Positions 12,815 to 25,834 of a stretch of DNA of 64,000 bases are shown piece after piece (position 1 is the stretch's first letter; each line of letters starts with the position of its first letter). The stretch is from positions 137,791,957-137,855,956 of the forward strand of contig NC_064433.1 of assembly GCF_023343835.1 (NCBI RefSeq). Direction: 5' to 3'. Source of the DNA: Lagopus muta. Lineage: Eukaryota; Chordata; Aves; Galliformes; Phasianidae. A program made the position numbers and the translations under genes. The notes beneath the pieces are model-generated. The model ran no database searches. It was not told the origin of the DNA and was given only the letters and a program-made list of their open reading frames with translations.

Positions 12815-14892
12815 ACCGTTCATGATGAAATCTGAACTGATTACAATGATTCAACTTGGATTTTATTTATAATAATTGTACAAGTTTTAGACAGTTAACT
12901 GATTCTGCACAAATAAATAACAACATTCTAAGCTGGAACTATTTTTTTTATGGCTCTTAGGACATGCAGAGTTGTCTGTAGGTTTTGGCAGATTTCTGTT
13001 CTGTTTGGCTGGGAGATGTATTTGTTTTGTTGTTGTTGTTTTTATTATTACCAGAATCTTACAGGATGTTTATACAAAAACTGCAGACAGACCGCAGATC
13101 CTTGTCAGAGATCTCCAGCGTATTCTGGCCACTCACAGCAACACTAGTTCAATTTTTTATGCTTAATGTTAATTATTTCAGAAAAAAATCTATATACATC
13201 TTTTTTAATTAGCATTGATGGAAGTACTTCAGTTAAAAAAAGAAAAAAAAGTTGTAATAAAAAAAACAACAGTCACCTCTTCTTAGTCAAATGAGACCCA
13301 GATTGCTGGAGATTAAATGTTTTATTGTAAAGATCTCTGAAATTCTTTTCTAAACTCCCTATGGGTCTGTCCTGGATGTGGGGTCATGGGAGTTCCCTGA
13401 AAGCTGTTCTGCAAACACAACTTTCCTGTCAATTGTTTGAACATCATTTTCACAAAGCAATGCAAAACCTGGGAGCTTCCAGTTAGTTCACAGGAAATAT
13501 GAAGTTATTCCTGTTGGTCCATATTTGGACAAAAATTGACATCTATAGCGTTTCCTCTAACTAAAATTCTTTACAGGAAACTCTGGAATGAATCAAGGTC
13601 TGGTTGAGAAGGACTGAAAACCATCCTATAGAACAGCCACTTTTGCAGCAAAATGGCAGCAAGCCAAGCTCCTTTATGGCGGGGCACTTTCTCAAATTGG
13701 GAAAAAGTATCCTTCTTAAAGGCCACGTAACCATCCTGCATCCTCTCTCATGGTTTCATTGGTCACCATGGTTTGCAGGACATAGACAGACCCTCAGAGC
13801 CTGTGTCCACACACATCTATATGGTTGGTAGAGGTCCTGCACAAAGATGAAACAATGTGCACAGTGGCCCCTCTGGTGAGGTGGGTGCTGCTCCTCATCC
13901 TGTGCAGCCTGCCACCCTCTTGGCTGCTACCCTGAGAGAAAGGCAATTTCCCTTGAGCCACGTGCCCAGGGCCTTTGCCAGCCTTTCACTTTTATAACTG
14001 GTACTTGGCACCTACAAGGCCCTAATACATCAGGACGGCAGAGAAAAGCAAGTATGTAGGAGAGACACTGCCTCAGTGCTCCAACCCATCCCCAGGCCTT
14101 TCTGTAAACCTCAAGGCCAAGGAAATGCCTCAGGGGGATGTGCAGGAAACCAGTGGAGCAATTTTGCAAATGTTTACAGCAAGTTGGTGAGCCATGCTTT
14201 TCCCTTCCGTTAGCTGATGAACATGGATGTCAACATAAACAAACAGATTTGAAAGTAAAAAACAGTACAGCCCTGGGAAGTGGAGGGCTTCTCCCTTGGC
14301 CACCGGTTGCCTAGACTAAATAAACAAGGAGGTGAAATCCTCTTGGTGGGGACACGCACTGAACAATGGGAGAAAAGCCCAGGAAAAAAAAAATAAATTC
14401 CTGGACCTTTAGGCCATGGCTCTGAGGATAAACCCAGGTGACATTCAGTCCAGCACAGATGAGGACAGCTGCGTTTTAAACAAATCACATGGCCTCTGCA
14501 CAGCTTTCCTTTTTGTGGGCTCTCAGTACTGCGCTTTAACTTACATAACTCCAATTTCCACCAGAGGAGGAAGTTATGAACCAATGCTACCCTGGTCCTG
14601 ATCTTGCCCAGGAGGTATCCAGCCTCCATATCCCATAAAATACATGAATGGCATTCATTTGCTCCTTCCCAGTCCTCTGTTCTCCATCACTGGTTCCTTA
14701 TGCCTTAGTCCTTCCTGATCAGATTCTGAGAATGACTTATGAAAAACCTGGCTCCATATGATGTGCAAAAAGATTTAGGTTTATGTACCCGTCCATAAAG
14801 GCATGTGCAGTGCCTGCAGTAAGAGCCCTGTACCTGTTCCTCATGACAGACAGGCTGCTACTGAAGCAGATGACTTGGGCAATCCTGTGTGG

Positions 14893-14930
14893 AGCCAGGA
14901 GCTGGACTTGATGACCCTTGTGAATCCTTC
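14893..14930 (+). repeat. Probable CR1 3' remnant
   Basis: A short match to the CR1 block just before the tail (AGCTGGACTTGATGACCCTTG then a CCTTC-type end) without the ATTCTATG repeats. It is too short to be certain. Confidence 0.4.
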
Positions 14931-17198
14931 AGTTACTCTCTGAAACAGTGGCTGTACCTCCACAGTACACAACCCCATCTCACAAGAGCTGCAGCATCCT
15001 GTTTACACAAAGATTTGCCCCTGCTTGTGAAATGCCACAGCTTCTACAAAGAAAGCCTTGAGGGAAATCTCCAACAACCTCCATGGCATATTGAGAAGTA
15101 CATCACTCGCTATTAAAATCCTTGCAGTAGGAGTCCCTCAGCTGGAATATTTAAAACCTATCAAATTTTACTAGACTTCATGCAATTTTTATTGTATGAT
15201 TCTATCTAAAAGATTTCTTGAATTAAAAACATGGTCACTTCACATAAGCTTTTCTTCTGGATAAGATGTTAGCTCCCTAATCTCCTCAATAACATTGGGA
15301 AGAAGAGATAGGCTAGATAGTGATAGCCTCGTTCTGGTCAGCAGACTCAACAAAGAATCATAAGATAGTTAATGAATAATTAATACCTTTTAAAAACTGT
15401 AAGATATTCTGGAAACAGCAGCAGTAACCACAGCAGTTCAACATCCTTGTCAAACACTGGATTTAATGTGCATGCAGCATGTTTAGTCTGCTTAGCAGCC
15501 AGTCAAAATATACACACATACAAAATGTTTCATTTTATAAACCCACTTTCCTTCCACATAGATCTCAAGCCTCTACAAAACAGCTTCGTCCTACAGGAAA
15601 ACCGCAACAATAAAAAGTCATACTTAATTGCTGCAGTGAAAGATTCTAGCCCGCTGTTGCAGACAGACAGTCCGAAAACCTATAAAATCACAGGCAAACC
15701 TAAAATTGGAACAATATTTCCTTAAGTGAAAACTGTTTTAGGACTGTTTGTGTTATAGTCTCATCATTCATTTTGGACTGCAAGCAGGAACAGGTGTTTA
15801 TTTGCATGCATTCTTCTCAAATATTCTAACAAATCAACAGTCAACAACCTACCTGGGCATCCTCTCTCATGCTCAGAGATATAACTTCAGTTCACTTAAA
15901 TTAATAATTTTTGCAACAAATTGACAAAAGCCAGATTCCTCTTTAGACTCCTAAAAAGGAAGCATTGGAAGCATTGCTTTTTTTGAGCAGGCCAGCAAGG
16001 ATAACATTGACTTTGTACTGCTTTCTCTTCAAGACACATCAGTATCTTTTCTGCTAAAGACCACACACTCCAGAAACTTCTTTCATTTCCAGTCTCATTT
16101 CAAAGGACACTGCTCCATAAAGACACCACATGGACATGACTATGGCTGTTGAAGAGCCTCAACTTGCAAAAAATATAAATCTTAAATGCAAAGCTCATGG
16201 TTTTACAAAAATCCTCTATCAGTAAAGAAGTAAATACTCTACTGGTCAGAAGCACAAAGAAAACAAAACAAAGGTGGTATGGAGGTGGGGAGGGGAACCA
16301 ACTGTTTTTGTCTGTTCTTGCAAACAGTCCCAAAGGCCTCTTCTTTTCTCTCTGAGAAGCACCTGATAAACACTCAGGGGTACCAAGTAATACTTTGTCC
16401 AAGTGGTATTGTCTTTTTGGAAAGGGTTTGGGGAGAAGAAACAAGCAGATTTAAAAAAGCAAAAGGAAAACAAAACATAACAATGAGAAAAAGAGAATTC
16501 AACCCCCAAATCAACTTCAAATCTTACTACCAGGACAGATAGTTGAGAATCAACCACCAAACCACTGCTTCACTTCACAAATCCAGTTCTCAAGGACTTT
16601 ATGATGCCCTATGACTGAAGCAGAACCTCATATTCATAAAAATGCACTTGCTCTACATCCTCCACAGATGTGAAAAGTAGGAAAATCTCCTCAGAGATCA
16701 ACAGCCTCTCTCTTTCACAAGCATTCTTGTGCACCTGTGATTTGACTTTCTTGTATCTGACTTCAACAAAAAGAATGAGGATGAACAGCCTTAACTGTGG
16801 ATTGCAAAGCTCCTAAAAGGATTAGGAGCTACAGGGAAGAGGTCATGTCACCTGCTTCCCAACAAGCAGTATTACTGCTGCACTGTTAAAATGCAAAAAC
16901 TCAAGTTACTAGTGAGCATTATGCTTGTAAGACTGAGTGGGTTGGATGCCTTTAGGGACATTGGTGATCTCATTTATCCCATAAGCAGCAAACTTACATG
17001 GGAAGGAAGAAATTCTACCCAAGGTGAAGATCAGATAGTCTACATCACACACTTTTTCGCATGAAATTCCATACTTCAGTAGGTTTCAGCTCCCACTTGA
17101 TCCAGTTCTTACTTATGAGCCTTAGGGCACGCAGAAGTTCACAGAAAGGTATTAAAATGATCAGTGTAGCTTTTATTGCCCAATTGTCCTAAAGTTAG

Positions 17199-17280
17199 AG
17201 ACATATAACCATTTGAGTTGGAAGTGGCCTACAAAAGTCACCTAGTCCAACCCCTCTGCAATGAACAGGGAAAATCCCAA
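17199..17280 (-). repeat. CR1 LINE 3' fragment, diverged (antisense)
   Basis: The segment around ATTTGAGTTGGAAGTGGCCT and CCTAGTCCAACCCCTCTGCA followed by AATGAACAGGG is the reverse complement of the CR1 tail. It lacks a clean terminal repeat and is more diverged than the other copies. Confidence 0.8.
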
Positions 17281-19044
17281 TCCTAATCTTAATCTGCTAA
17301 CTCGAGCTGAATTCATCACTTACATAAAGGCACATAAAGAACATGCATATTGGGACAGACTATAATGCCAGCTCTTCCTACACAAATCAGGTTCTCACTT
17401 GCAATTTGATTGTGAAATTCCAGATGCACGATAAACTGTAAATACTGTAAGTATGTCCATTAAACACAAATTTGTCTCAAAATGAGGAACTAACAACTAT
17501 CCAGAACATTTTTCAAAGAGTTTAATTTTCTTTTTCTGCCCTTCAAATCAATTTTTGCAATGTGGCTAGTCAATTGGATTCTTTCAGCATTTTTAAAACA
17601 TAGCCACAAGGGAAAATATGCATTACCCACGTGTACTTGTCTGATCCAAATGGAAAACAGAAACAATTTTCTCAAAACCACGTTTTTATTAAAAATTTAA
17701 ATGTTGGAACATGACCACAATAGAACAAAATAGTGACAGGAAATATTATTTTAGTGTGCAACATTTGTCAGACGCAAAAGGAAACAAACTTGTCAGACTT
17801 CTCTTTCTTTTATGTTTCTTTGTTGACTAGACAGGAAGTTGACAAAAATTGTTGGGTTTTTTTCTTTTGTCCTTGTAAAACATACAACGTAATTTTTATT
17901 GTAACATTTCAGCCTCTGACTGCATTCAATAAATAAAAACTGCCTCACGAGCATCCAGGAAAGTATTTCATATGTGACAGCTTACAAAAATGCTGAACTA
18001 ATTGAGTACAAAACTAAAAGTAAGTAGCTCTTGCTGCAGAAACGGAAATAATGTGATTTTAAAGAAAATCCATTCTTTTCTTTGGCAACTTCCTGAGAAG
18101 CCATAGCTGAGCAAAATGAAATATTTGCCTAACCTGCATTCCACAGGTAAAGGCCAGCAGAAATGCAAACACTGATGAAAATTGATATTTAGCTGAAAAT
18201 ATTTTGTGAGTTGTTTATTTCAAGACAGTAAGAAGCAGCCAGGTAATGTTCAGCTACAAGACTGCTTCTACTTATTAGTGACAAGCAAGCAGACACAAGT
18301 AGGCTTCAACAGACATGTATGTTATTTAGAATTAAAAACCAACTGGAGCACAGTAAGCTCATCCATCCAGTAAAAGCTCCATACTAAACACTGAACATCA
18401 TATTCTTTGGAAAAAAAAAAAGAAAAAAAAACAACCTTACATTTTCTGAAATGAATACACATGAGTTAATATAGCAAATGGTAGAGAAGGTAGGGAATAG
18501 AGCTCTTCCAAAAAATATCCTCCCATTAAGAGGCTCAATGCACCCAAAGGGCAGCATGTAGGACACAAGTATGGCTCCTCCACCCCCACAGCTCATAACA
18601 GGTGAGCACAGTCTTGGGGGGACCTGCTGCAGGTTTGCCCTCTCCTTCCTGCAGGCCTAGCCCTGCTATTGCATTACCACTGGCATGCATCAAACCCATT
18701 CAAGAACTAAATTATATGAGGACTTTAATAGGGCGACATTTTTTCCCACCATGTTCTTAACAGCCAATTTTAGCTTCTCAAACTAAAATGATGTTTGAGT
18801 CAATCAAGAAAATGATGCAAGAAAAACCAGAGGCTGATCCACTGAGGGCCTGTACTTTCTGTCGGTCTAATGTGAGAGATGTCAAACTGACAAGCTTCTC
18901 AAGTACTGCAATTACCTGAGGCACTTATCATTTGCTATTGATCATTCTGCTTTTTCCAAGACCGTAACTACCACTATCTAAGATACCCCCATTTTTATTG
19001 GTTTACTGGGAGCCTAACATTAGTTTGTTACACATGGTGCTCTC

Positions 19045-19061
19045 TTTTTTTTTTTTTTTTT
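19045..19061 (+). repeat. Poly(T) run
   Basis: Seventeen consecutive T after a TCTC start. Could be the tail of a minus-strand retrocopy, but none was recognised. Confidence 0.85.
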
Positions 19062-22000
19062 CTAGAACAGGTTGACTTCATTTAATTTGCAAAGAACTGA
19101 ATTGATTACAGCAGTCAATTGTAATGCTAGCTTAGACTGGCTTCTAGTTTGTGAAAAACGATCATACCTTGTGGCACTATCAACATGGATTCATACCATA
19201 ATTTGCAAATTTCCAGGCACTCAGACAGGTGTTGAAAAGGAATTTCCCAGTGCTCTTTGCTAGAGCATTCCCAGCCTGTGAACAGCTCTGGTTGATGTCA
19301 CAGACGGAACTAGCAGTATGCAGAGTTTGTAGTTTTGCTAAAGAAAAGATAAATTTCTAATAGCAAAAAAATGGATTCTGTATCTTACAGTATATGTTCA
19401 TGAAATGTGCCATAAGTTCCCTATTATTATCCTCAGATAATGAAAAATCACCTTGAGTGATGCACACATGAAATGTGAAGGCTAAGTCCTAATTGACAAG
19501 CATTTCACTGACATTTCAGTGCCAGATGTAAAGCTGTTCACAAGCTATAAATTAGTCTAGCTGTTTCAGAACATTCTGACTAGATTCACTAATTGAAAAA
19601 TATTCAGTTTACTGCAAGAAATGCAAACATTGACAATTCTGAGTAACAAGTGTCCTCAAAAAAACAGGAATAAAAGTGATAAATGTAAGCAAAACCACCC
19701 AAAGTCACATCACGAGACCGCCTTCAATGCCAGCACATCTGCAGAAGTTGTATTAAAACTCAAAGTTCAGAACATGTCATTCTCATGGTAACATCCTTTA
19801 TGCGCCAGATGTATTCCCAAATCATTCCCTAGAACAGACAACACTTTTAACCACACTTCTAAATAACACTTAACAAAAAAATAATCCCATTTATGCTGCG
19901 TGAAGAGTTAAAAACAACACATAATTCTTAAAAGCACTACATCCACCTATTAAAACTGCCTCATTAACAGAAAGGCTGTCTGTGCCGCCCCCATATAACA
20001 CTATAAACCATACCAGCTCTTTACAGATAAGTAGCAAATATTCATAACTACCAAAGATCCTTTGGGTTTTGATACTCTTACTCAGGCTTGTAGTTATGTG
20101 AGTTTATGAAAAACTTGTAGATTTTTATTTCTTTTTAATAATTAAAAACTGTCATTCCCCTTTGACTGTCTTACAGGTTGGAAATCTGCAACCTACTGAG
20201 AAACCAGAGGGTAATTATTAAAAAATAAATAAACAAACATTCCTTTTAAAATAAAATCACACCTTGGGCCCAGCTTGCATTTCTTGCATGTGGATAATGG
20301 TAACTTCTATCAGATTTGCTCATGGATCATTTATCTCACTGATGTAATTCAGCAGTTGAAACAAATGTGAAAGAATTGAAGCTCTTAGGGCAGATTTGGT
20401 ATGTTTGATAAAGTCATTTTAACCAAAGTTAATATAAGCATAAATTTTGCAAGGAATTTAGTCTCTTAATTTCACTGGTGCTTGCTTTGAAGGAGATATT
20501 TATTTATATTATGATTTATAGTATTTATTGTTCCATATCTCTAACAGTTTATTTGATCTTCAAGTAAAATAATTCAGGCTTGAAAAGGACCCTATTAAGG
20601 TAAAGATTCATCTAAGTTGTATATAGCAACAGAAAAAAGTTACTTTATTGAAAAGAATTTTAATAATGAAGCTCTGGAGCTTGCTGTAGTTCTCAGAATC
20701 ATCAGAAATTGAAGTTTACAGCCCTGTCATCACTCACGAGCAAAACTGAGAGTCCAGGAAACGTGTGGAGCAAAACAGCTCCCATCTACAGGACCCAATC
20801 GTGGGGCCAGCTCTTCCCTCATTTCTTTCTCCTGCATGATCTCTCGAGCATCATCCTAGACTTGCACAACAGAGAGCACTCTAGGAGTAGAGAAAGAAGA
20901 GGAAGAGCTACTGAGATGGGGGATTAGGAGTTCTGACTGACAAACACAGAGGTACAAAGCTTCATAACTCTGAAAATTGCAGTGCAGATCCAAATCCTTG
21001 CAGCAGATTCTTTCTATGGACTGCTGGACCCACAGCATGACCTAGCAAGATGATCAGCAACTTTGATAAATCTTGTTATTCATTCAGATTTGGATATCCA
21101 AAATTCCAAACTTAAGGCTAACTAGGGTGAAAACAGCAATATCAAGAGAAAAAAATATTTAAAAATTGTTTCTAGCTCTACAGAGTGTACAGAAATAGTC
21201 TTTTTGAAATGGCCACTTATTATTTGCACTTCCCAAATCAAGGCCTAATGTAAGCCATATCACTTTTTAGATCATGGAATCACCATTTCATCCCATGGAA
21301 AAACGCTATACAAAAATAGCTTCCGTAGGAAGATGGAAACATAAGGGAATTAGTACCAAGATTCTGTTATACTCATTAGACAGCAGCCTTCTTCCTTTGG
21401 TCTTATTTTTTACATCCTTCCTTCCTTTTAGATGACTATGTGTCACCATTTTGTAAAAAAGAAAGCATGTGAATCTTATCGTTGCGAAACCTCTAACTGC
21501 TCTTTCTGTATTTTTCCAGAATTTTTCAGTCATTGTGGAGGAGTAATGAAACACACACACAAAAAAAAAGAAAAAAAAAAATTATAGGTATTGTAATATT
21601 TAATTCTTATCCAAAAAAAAAAGTGTATTTTTCTTAACGATGGTGACTAACTTGAAATACCACATGGAAGCGTTCATTCTAGTGAACAAGTCAGAGGGAA
21701 CCTTGACTTTTTCCCTTCTTGTAAATTCTTTTTGGCCTTTTCTGTTTCCAGTGCTACTTCTAATATATGCCCAGCCTGCTCTGAAAGTTTTTAAACACTT
21801 GAACCACAAGCAAACTTCAAATGAGCTCTAATAAAAACGTGCAAAGGCACAGGAAGCTTTTGATCATCTCTGACCAGAAGACAGACTAGCAGTAGCAAGC
21901 TGACCTAAAGGTGTTGTTGGCAGTGGAGAGTTTAAGGAGCAGCCAAGCTGTCAGACAATAGTTTAAGCTGCTCTTCTCAGAAGAGTCATCAGGTTAGATT

Positions 22001-22264
22001 CTTTGACCTCAACATGATGGTTCTTCTGAATAATGCATAGGGAATTCCCAAGCCTACTTTAGATTGTTTGCTCATTCTTAAAGTGATTTGCAGTATAACA
22101 TATGAATGCATCTAAAAGATGTAATTTATAAATCAATGGGTTAGCAGCACACTCCTAAGGTTTCAGGTAGCAGAGTTACTGCAGCAGACTGTTCTATGAT
22201 AAGCTCCAGGTTCAAAAACTGCCCTTCAGAAGAAGTGGAGAAAGATCCTCCAATTCTCAACCAC

Positions 22265-22641
22265 TGATTGGAGAAGCCTCTGGGGAGACCTCACTGTGGC
22301 CTTTCAATATTTGAAGGGAGTATATAATTAGGAGGGGGAGCGGCTGTTTACAAGGGTGGATAGTGATAGGACAAGGGGAAATGATTTTAAGCTAAGACAG
22401 GGGAGATTTAGGTTAGATATTAGGATTTTTTTCCTACAGGGCGTGCTGATGCACTGGAACTGGTTGCCCAAGGAGGTTGTGGATGCCCCATCCCTGGAGG
22501 CATTCAAGGCCAGGCTGGATGTGGCTCTGGGCAGCCTGGTCTGGTGGTTGGCGACCCTGCACATAGCAGGGGGTTGAAACTAGATGATCACTGTGTTCCT
22601 TTTCAACCCAGACCATTCTATGGTTCGATGATTCCATGATC
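22265..22641 (+). repeat. CR1 LINE 3' fragment
   Basis: A 5'-truncated CR1 of about 375 bp. It contains GGGGAGACCTCACTGTGGCC, GGTGGATAGTGATAGGACAA, GATGCCCCATCCCTGGAGGC, GGCCAGGCTGGATGTGGCTC and a degenerate ATTCTATGG/GATTCC tail. It is the same subfamily as the copy at 53783-54240 and in the same orientation. Frames at 22328-22706 on both strands are repeat-derived. Confidence 0.93.
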
Positions 22642-24457
22642 CCTGTGTGGAAATCCTGCATGGCTTCAGCCAGTGCACAAAGCAGTGCCCTCCTGCAGGC
22701 AGCCACTGCAAGCAGATACAGAAACTGCTCTGTAACTCCGTGCAGTGCATGTAGGTATTACTTCATTTCTCTCTTTGTTGGTATGCCCTATTAGCAATAA
22801 ACACCTGCATGGCTAGAGAACCAACTTGAGAGGGAAGGTAGAGCAGGAGTCCCTAAGACTGACTACAAAATTCCTTCCCAGGCTGGCTTTCACAAGAGCA
22901 GGATTTTGAACTTTTTCTTCAAGATTAGCCACCTTTACACTCCAAGATGTAGGATTTCCAACATCTATCAAATATAGAAAAGGCAGCCTTCGTAGGAATA
23001 TGATGAGGTATCTAAAGCAAAGTCAGGACAAGTTAGAAGAGCAGCTTTGTGCACACTGAAGCAGGGTCACATGCTATTTTAATGAAGGATTATCATACTT
23101 AATTGTAAACATTATCTGTTTATTTTTAATAAGTGGTGGCTATGCTAGATGTTTGGATATCAAATATCCTATTTTGTTTATATTAACTCCTAGAAGTGCA
23201 TATCCCATAATAGAATGGGAATAGAAAAATAAATGTAGGCTATGCACTAGTGTAAGAATTCTTGAAAGGTACTTCTATGGCTTATAAAGCAGTACTAATT
23301 GTATTTGAGAAGTGAAATGGCTTGCTACAAAAATTGATTGTCTACAGTCTTTGTAGAAGCAAAGAACATTTTAGAGGTGTGTGTTAAATAAACGTTCTTA
23401 AATGACTGCACTGAATAATGCAGCAGTTGTCAGTATAATTTCACTTCAAATAAGGAGCCTATTCTACTTCATTTTATATTTTCACTTTCAAGTAAAACCA
23501 GCTGACTTTTCATGTACTTTCAGTTTTCAAAACTTAGTCCCTGGCTATGATTTAATCTCCTCTCCAAACCAGAAGAGATTAGATTACAATTACAAAGCAC
23601 TGGAAACAGGAAATGTTGTAAACTCTGACACAGTACTAACCATTGGTTCAAATGGCACTGAAATTTTCTTAAGCATAATCAGTCACCATTTCCCTACATA
23701 GCTTTTTGATTTGAACCCTAGGAGAGCTGCAAGAGAAACACTGTTTACACTGAAGTCATCACCAGGTTATGGCACACAAGAGCAGATACGTATCATCCAT
23801 CCAAGCCATGGCACATTTTTATTTCATTACTGAAGGAATAATAACAAATTTAGAAATCAGGATTAGAAAAATAATTATTCACGTCCTCTCTTTATTCAGG
23901 AGGCTAGGATTTTGGTTGACCAGCAAGATGTTCAAGCTAATGAAGGATTTAATTTTAGGCAAAAGTTTGTACTTGTGTGAATCTTCATTATACATATTGG
24001 TCCAGCATAGCAAATGTGCCCCCAGAAGGATGTTGCATGTGACAAAGGGGAGAGTTAACATAGAAGGAAGGTAGCCAATGCCCAGACAATAAACCTCACT
24101 TTCCACATGATAATTCATGAGCACTTGTACTTAGCATTAGGAGAAGCTGTGAGTTGCAGGTGGTGACTCCTGTTTTGCTTTGGAGTTTTAACTCCTTCAA
24201 GAACATCAGCTAGTGCCCTGGTTTGGGATTTGAGGATGCAGGACCAGATGCCAGGAACTATTTTGACTGGGGGAAAGGCAAAATGGAGTGGGAAGGGGGG
24301 CATGCAACCAGAAAACTGGGCAGGTTTCCTATACTGGGAGATTAGGAGGGCATAAAATGCACAAAGCCAGAGGGAAACAGATTTTCTCCACAAAAAAGGG
24401 CCAGATAAGGGGATGGACTGAAGAGGCTGTCAGGACAGAAGCATTATCCTTTGGGAC

Positions 24458-24502
24458 CTAGGGGAAGGTGAAGACCAGTGTCTAGGGGAAGGTGAAGACC
24501 AG
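24458..24502 (+). repeat. Two-copy 24-bp tandem repeat
   Basis: A unit beginning CTAGGGGAAGGTGAAGACCA is at 24458-24481 and repeats from 24482, 21 of 21 bases identical before the copies diverge. Confidence 0.85.
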
Positions 24503-25458
24503 ATGGAGCAACAGAGGTACCAGCATGGGAGCCAGGAGAGCCTAGTGTTGCAGAGGCTGCACAGAGGTTTGAGACCAGACATGGGGAAATGGAGAATGTG
24601 AAGGAATATGATTCATAGGGAAAAAGCTGTGAGCAGATGTTCCAGCATGGAACTGAAACTACTCCAGTCAGTGGACTACAAGGCAAGGACAAACTGTAGG
24701 GAAGTCTCTCTTCTCATCTCAGGACCTTCTAATCTGGCTGTGTGGACATGCACAGGGCTGCCACTCAAATCTAACCTTCAGTTTTTGACTTTCTTTTGCT
24801 ATCCAAAACCCTTAGCAGGCTGATGTACATTCATGAATCAGCACTTCAGATACTTGTAAATCATAAGTAAGGAGGAATATTAGATCACATTTCATCTTTT
24901 TTTTGATTCTTAGTAAGAGAAACCACTAAAAATTAAATAACTGTTTTCATTCCTCTACTGAACCGTGTTTACCTGCAGCTTAGAGTATCAAAGATCTGTG
25001 GGTTTTTTTTACTATTCTAATTACACACATAAAGCCTAGGCTCTGAATAGAAATAAATCATCTCAAGTTACAAAGACATGTCGCTGTAACAATAAGGCCT
25101 TCCTTTTCCCACTAGTGAAAGCCTTATCTTTATAAAAATACATTGCTTAAAAAATGCCCAGAAATACTAAATCCATGGCTCATGCAATTTAATGTAAGCC
25201 ACAGATATGTGCAAGGTCATATGCTAAGTAAATTAAGAGAACACTATATTGACTCTATCCTCTTCACTAACTGCCCCAGGACATATGTTTTATGTATAAG
25301 TAATAATAATCAAAAGAGCTGCACTGAGAAACTGTTTTATGTGGGAGGGCAGACAAGAGGGGTGAAGAAAGGGCCATTTTAAAGAAGACACTGGAGTTTT
25401 CTTATACACTGACCAGTATGTTAACACCACATAACTACACATCTTTTTCCTTAAAAAG

Positions 25459-25834
25459 AGAAAAGGAGGCTGAGGGGAAACCTCATTGCTCTCTTCCAAT
25501 ATCTGAAAGGTGCTTACAGTGAGAGCAGGGTTGGTCTCTTCTCACTGGTGACAGGATGAGGGGAAATGGCCTCAAATTGCACCAGATAAGTTTAGGGTGG
25601 ATATCAGGAGAAACTTCTTTACAGAAAGGGTTGTTAAGCACTGGAATTGGCTCCCCAGGGAGGTGGTGGAGTCACCATCCCTGGATGTGTTTAAAATCCG
25701 TTTGGATGTGGTGCTCAGGGACATGATTTAGCGGAGGGTTGTTAGAGTTAGGGTAGGATGGTTAGCTTGTGGTTGGACTCCATGATCTTTAAGGTCTTTT
25801 CCAACCTGATTGATCTATGATTCTGTGATTCTAA
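25459..25834 (+). repeat. CR1 LINE 3' fragment
   Basis: A CR1 copy of about 375 bp with AGGCTGAGGGGAAACCTCAT, GGTTGGTCTCTTCTCACTGG, GGAGGTGGTGGAGTCACCAT, GGACATGATTTAGCGG, GGTCTTTTCCAACC and a CTATGATTCTGTGATTCTA tail. It belongs to the same subfamily type as the copy at 7985-8195, not to the 22265/53783 type. Confidence 0.93.

Noticed and set aside
14210..14629. 139-codon minus-strand frame
   Set aside because: Contains a repeat-like Phe/Pro stretch over an A-run and no family signature.
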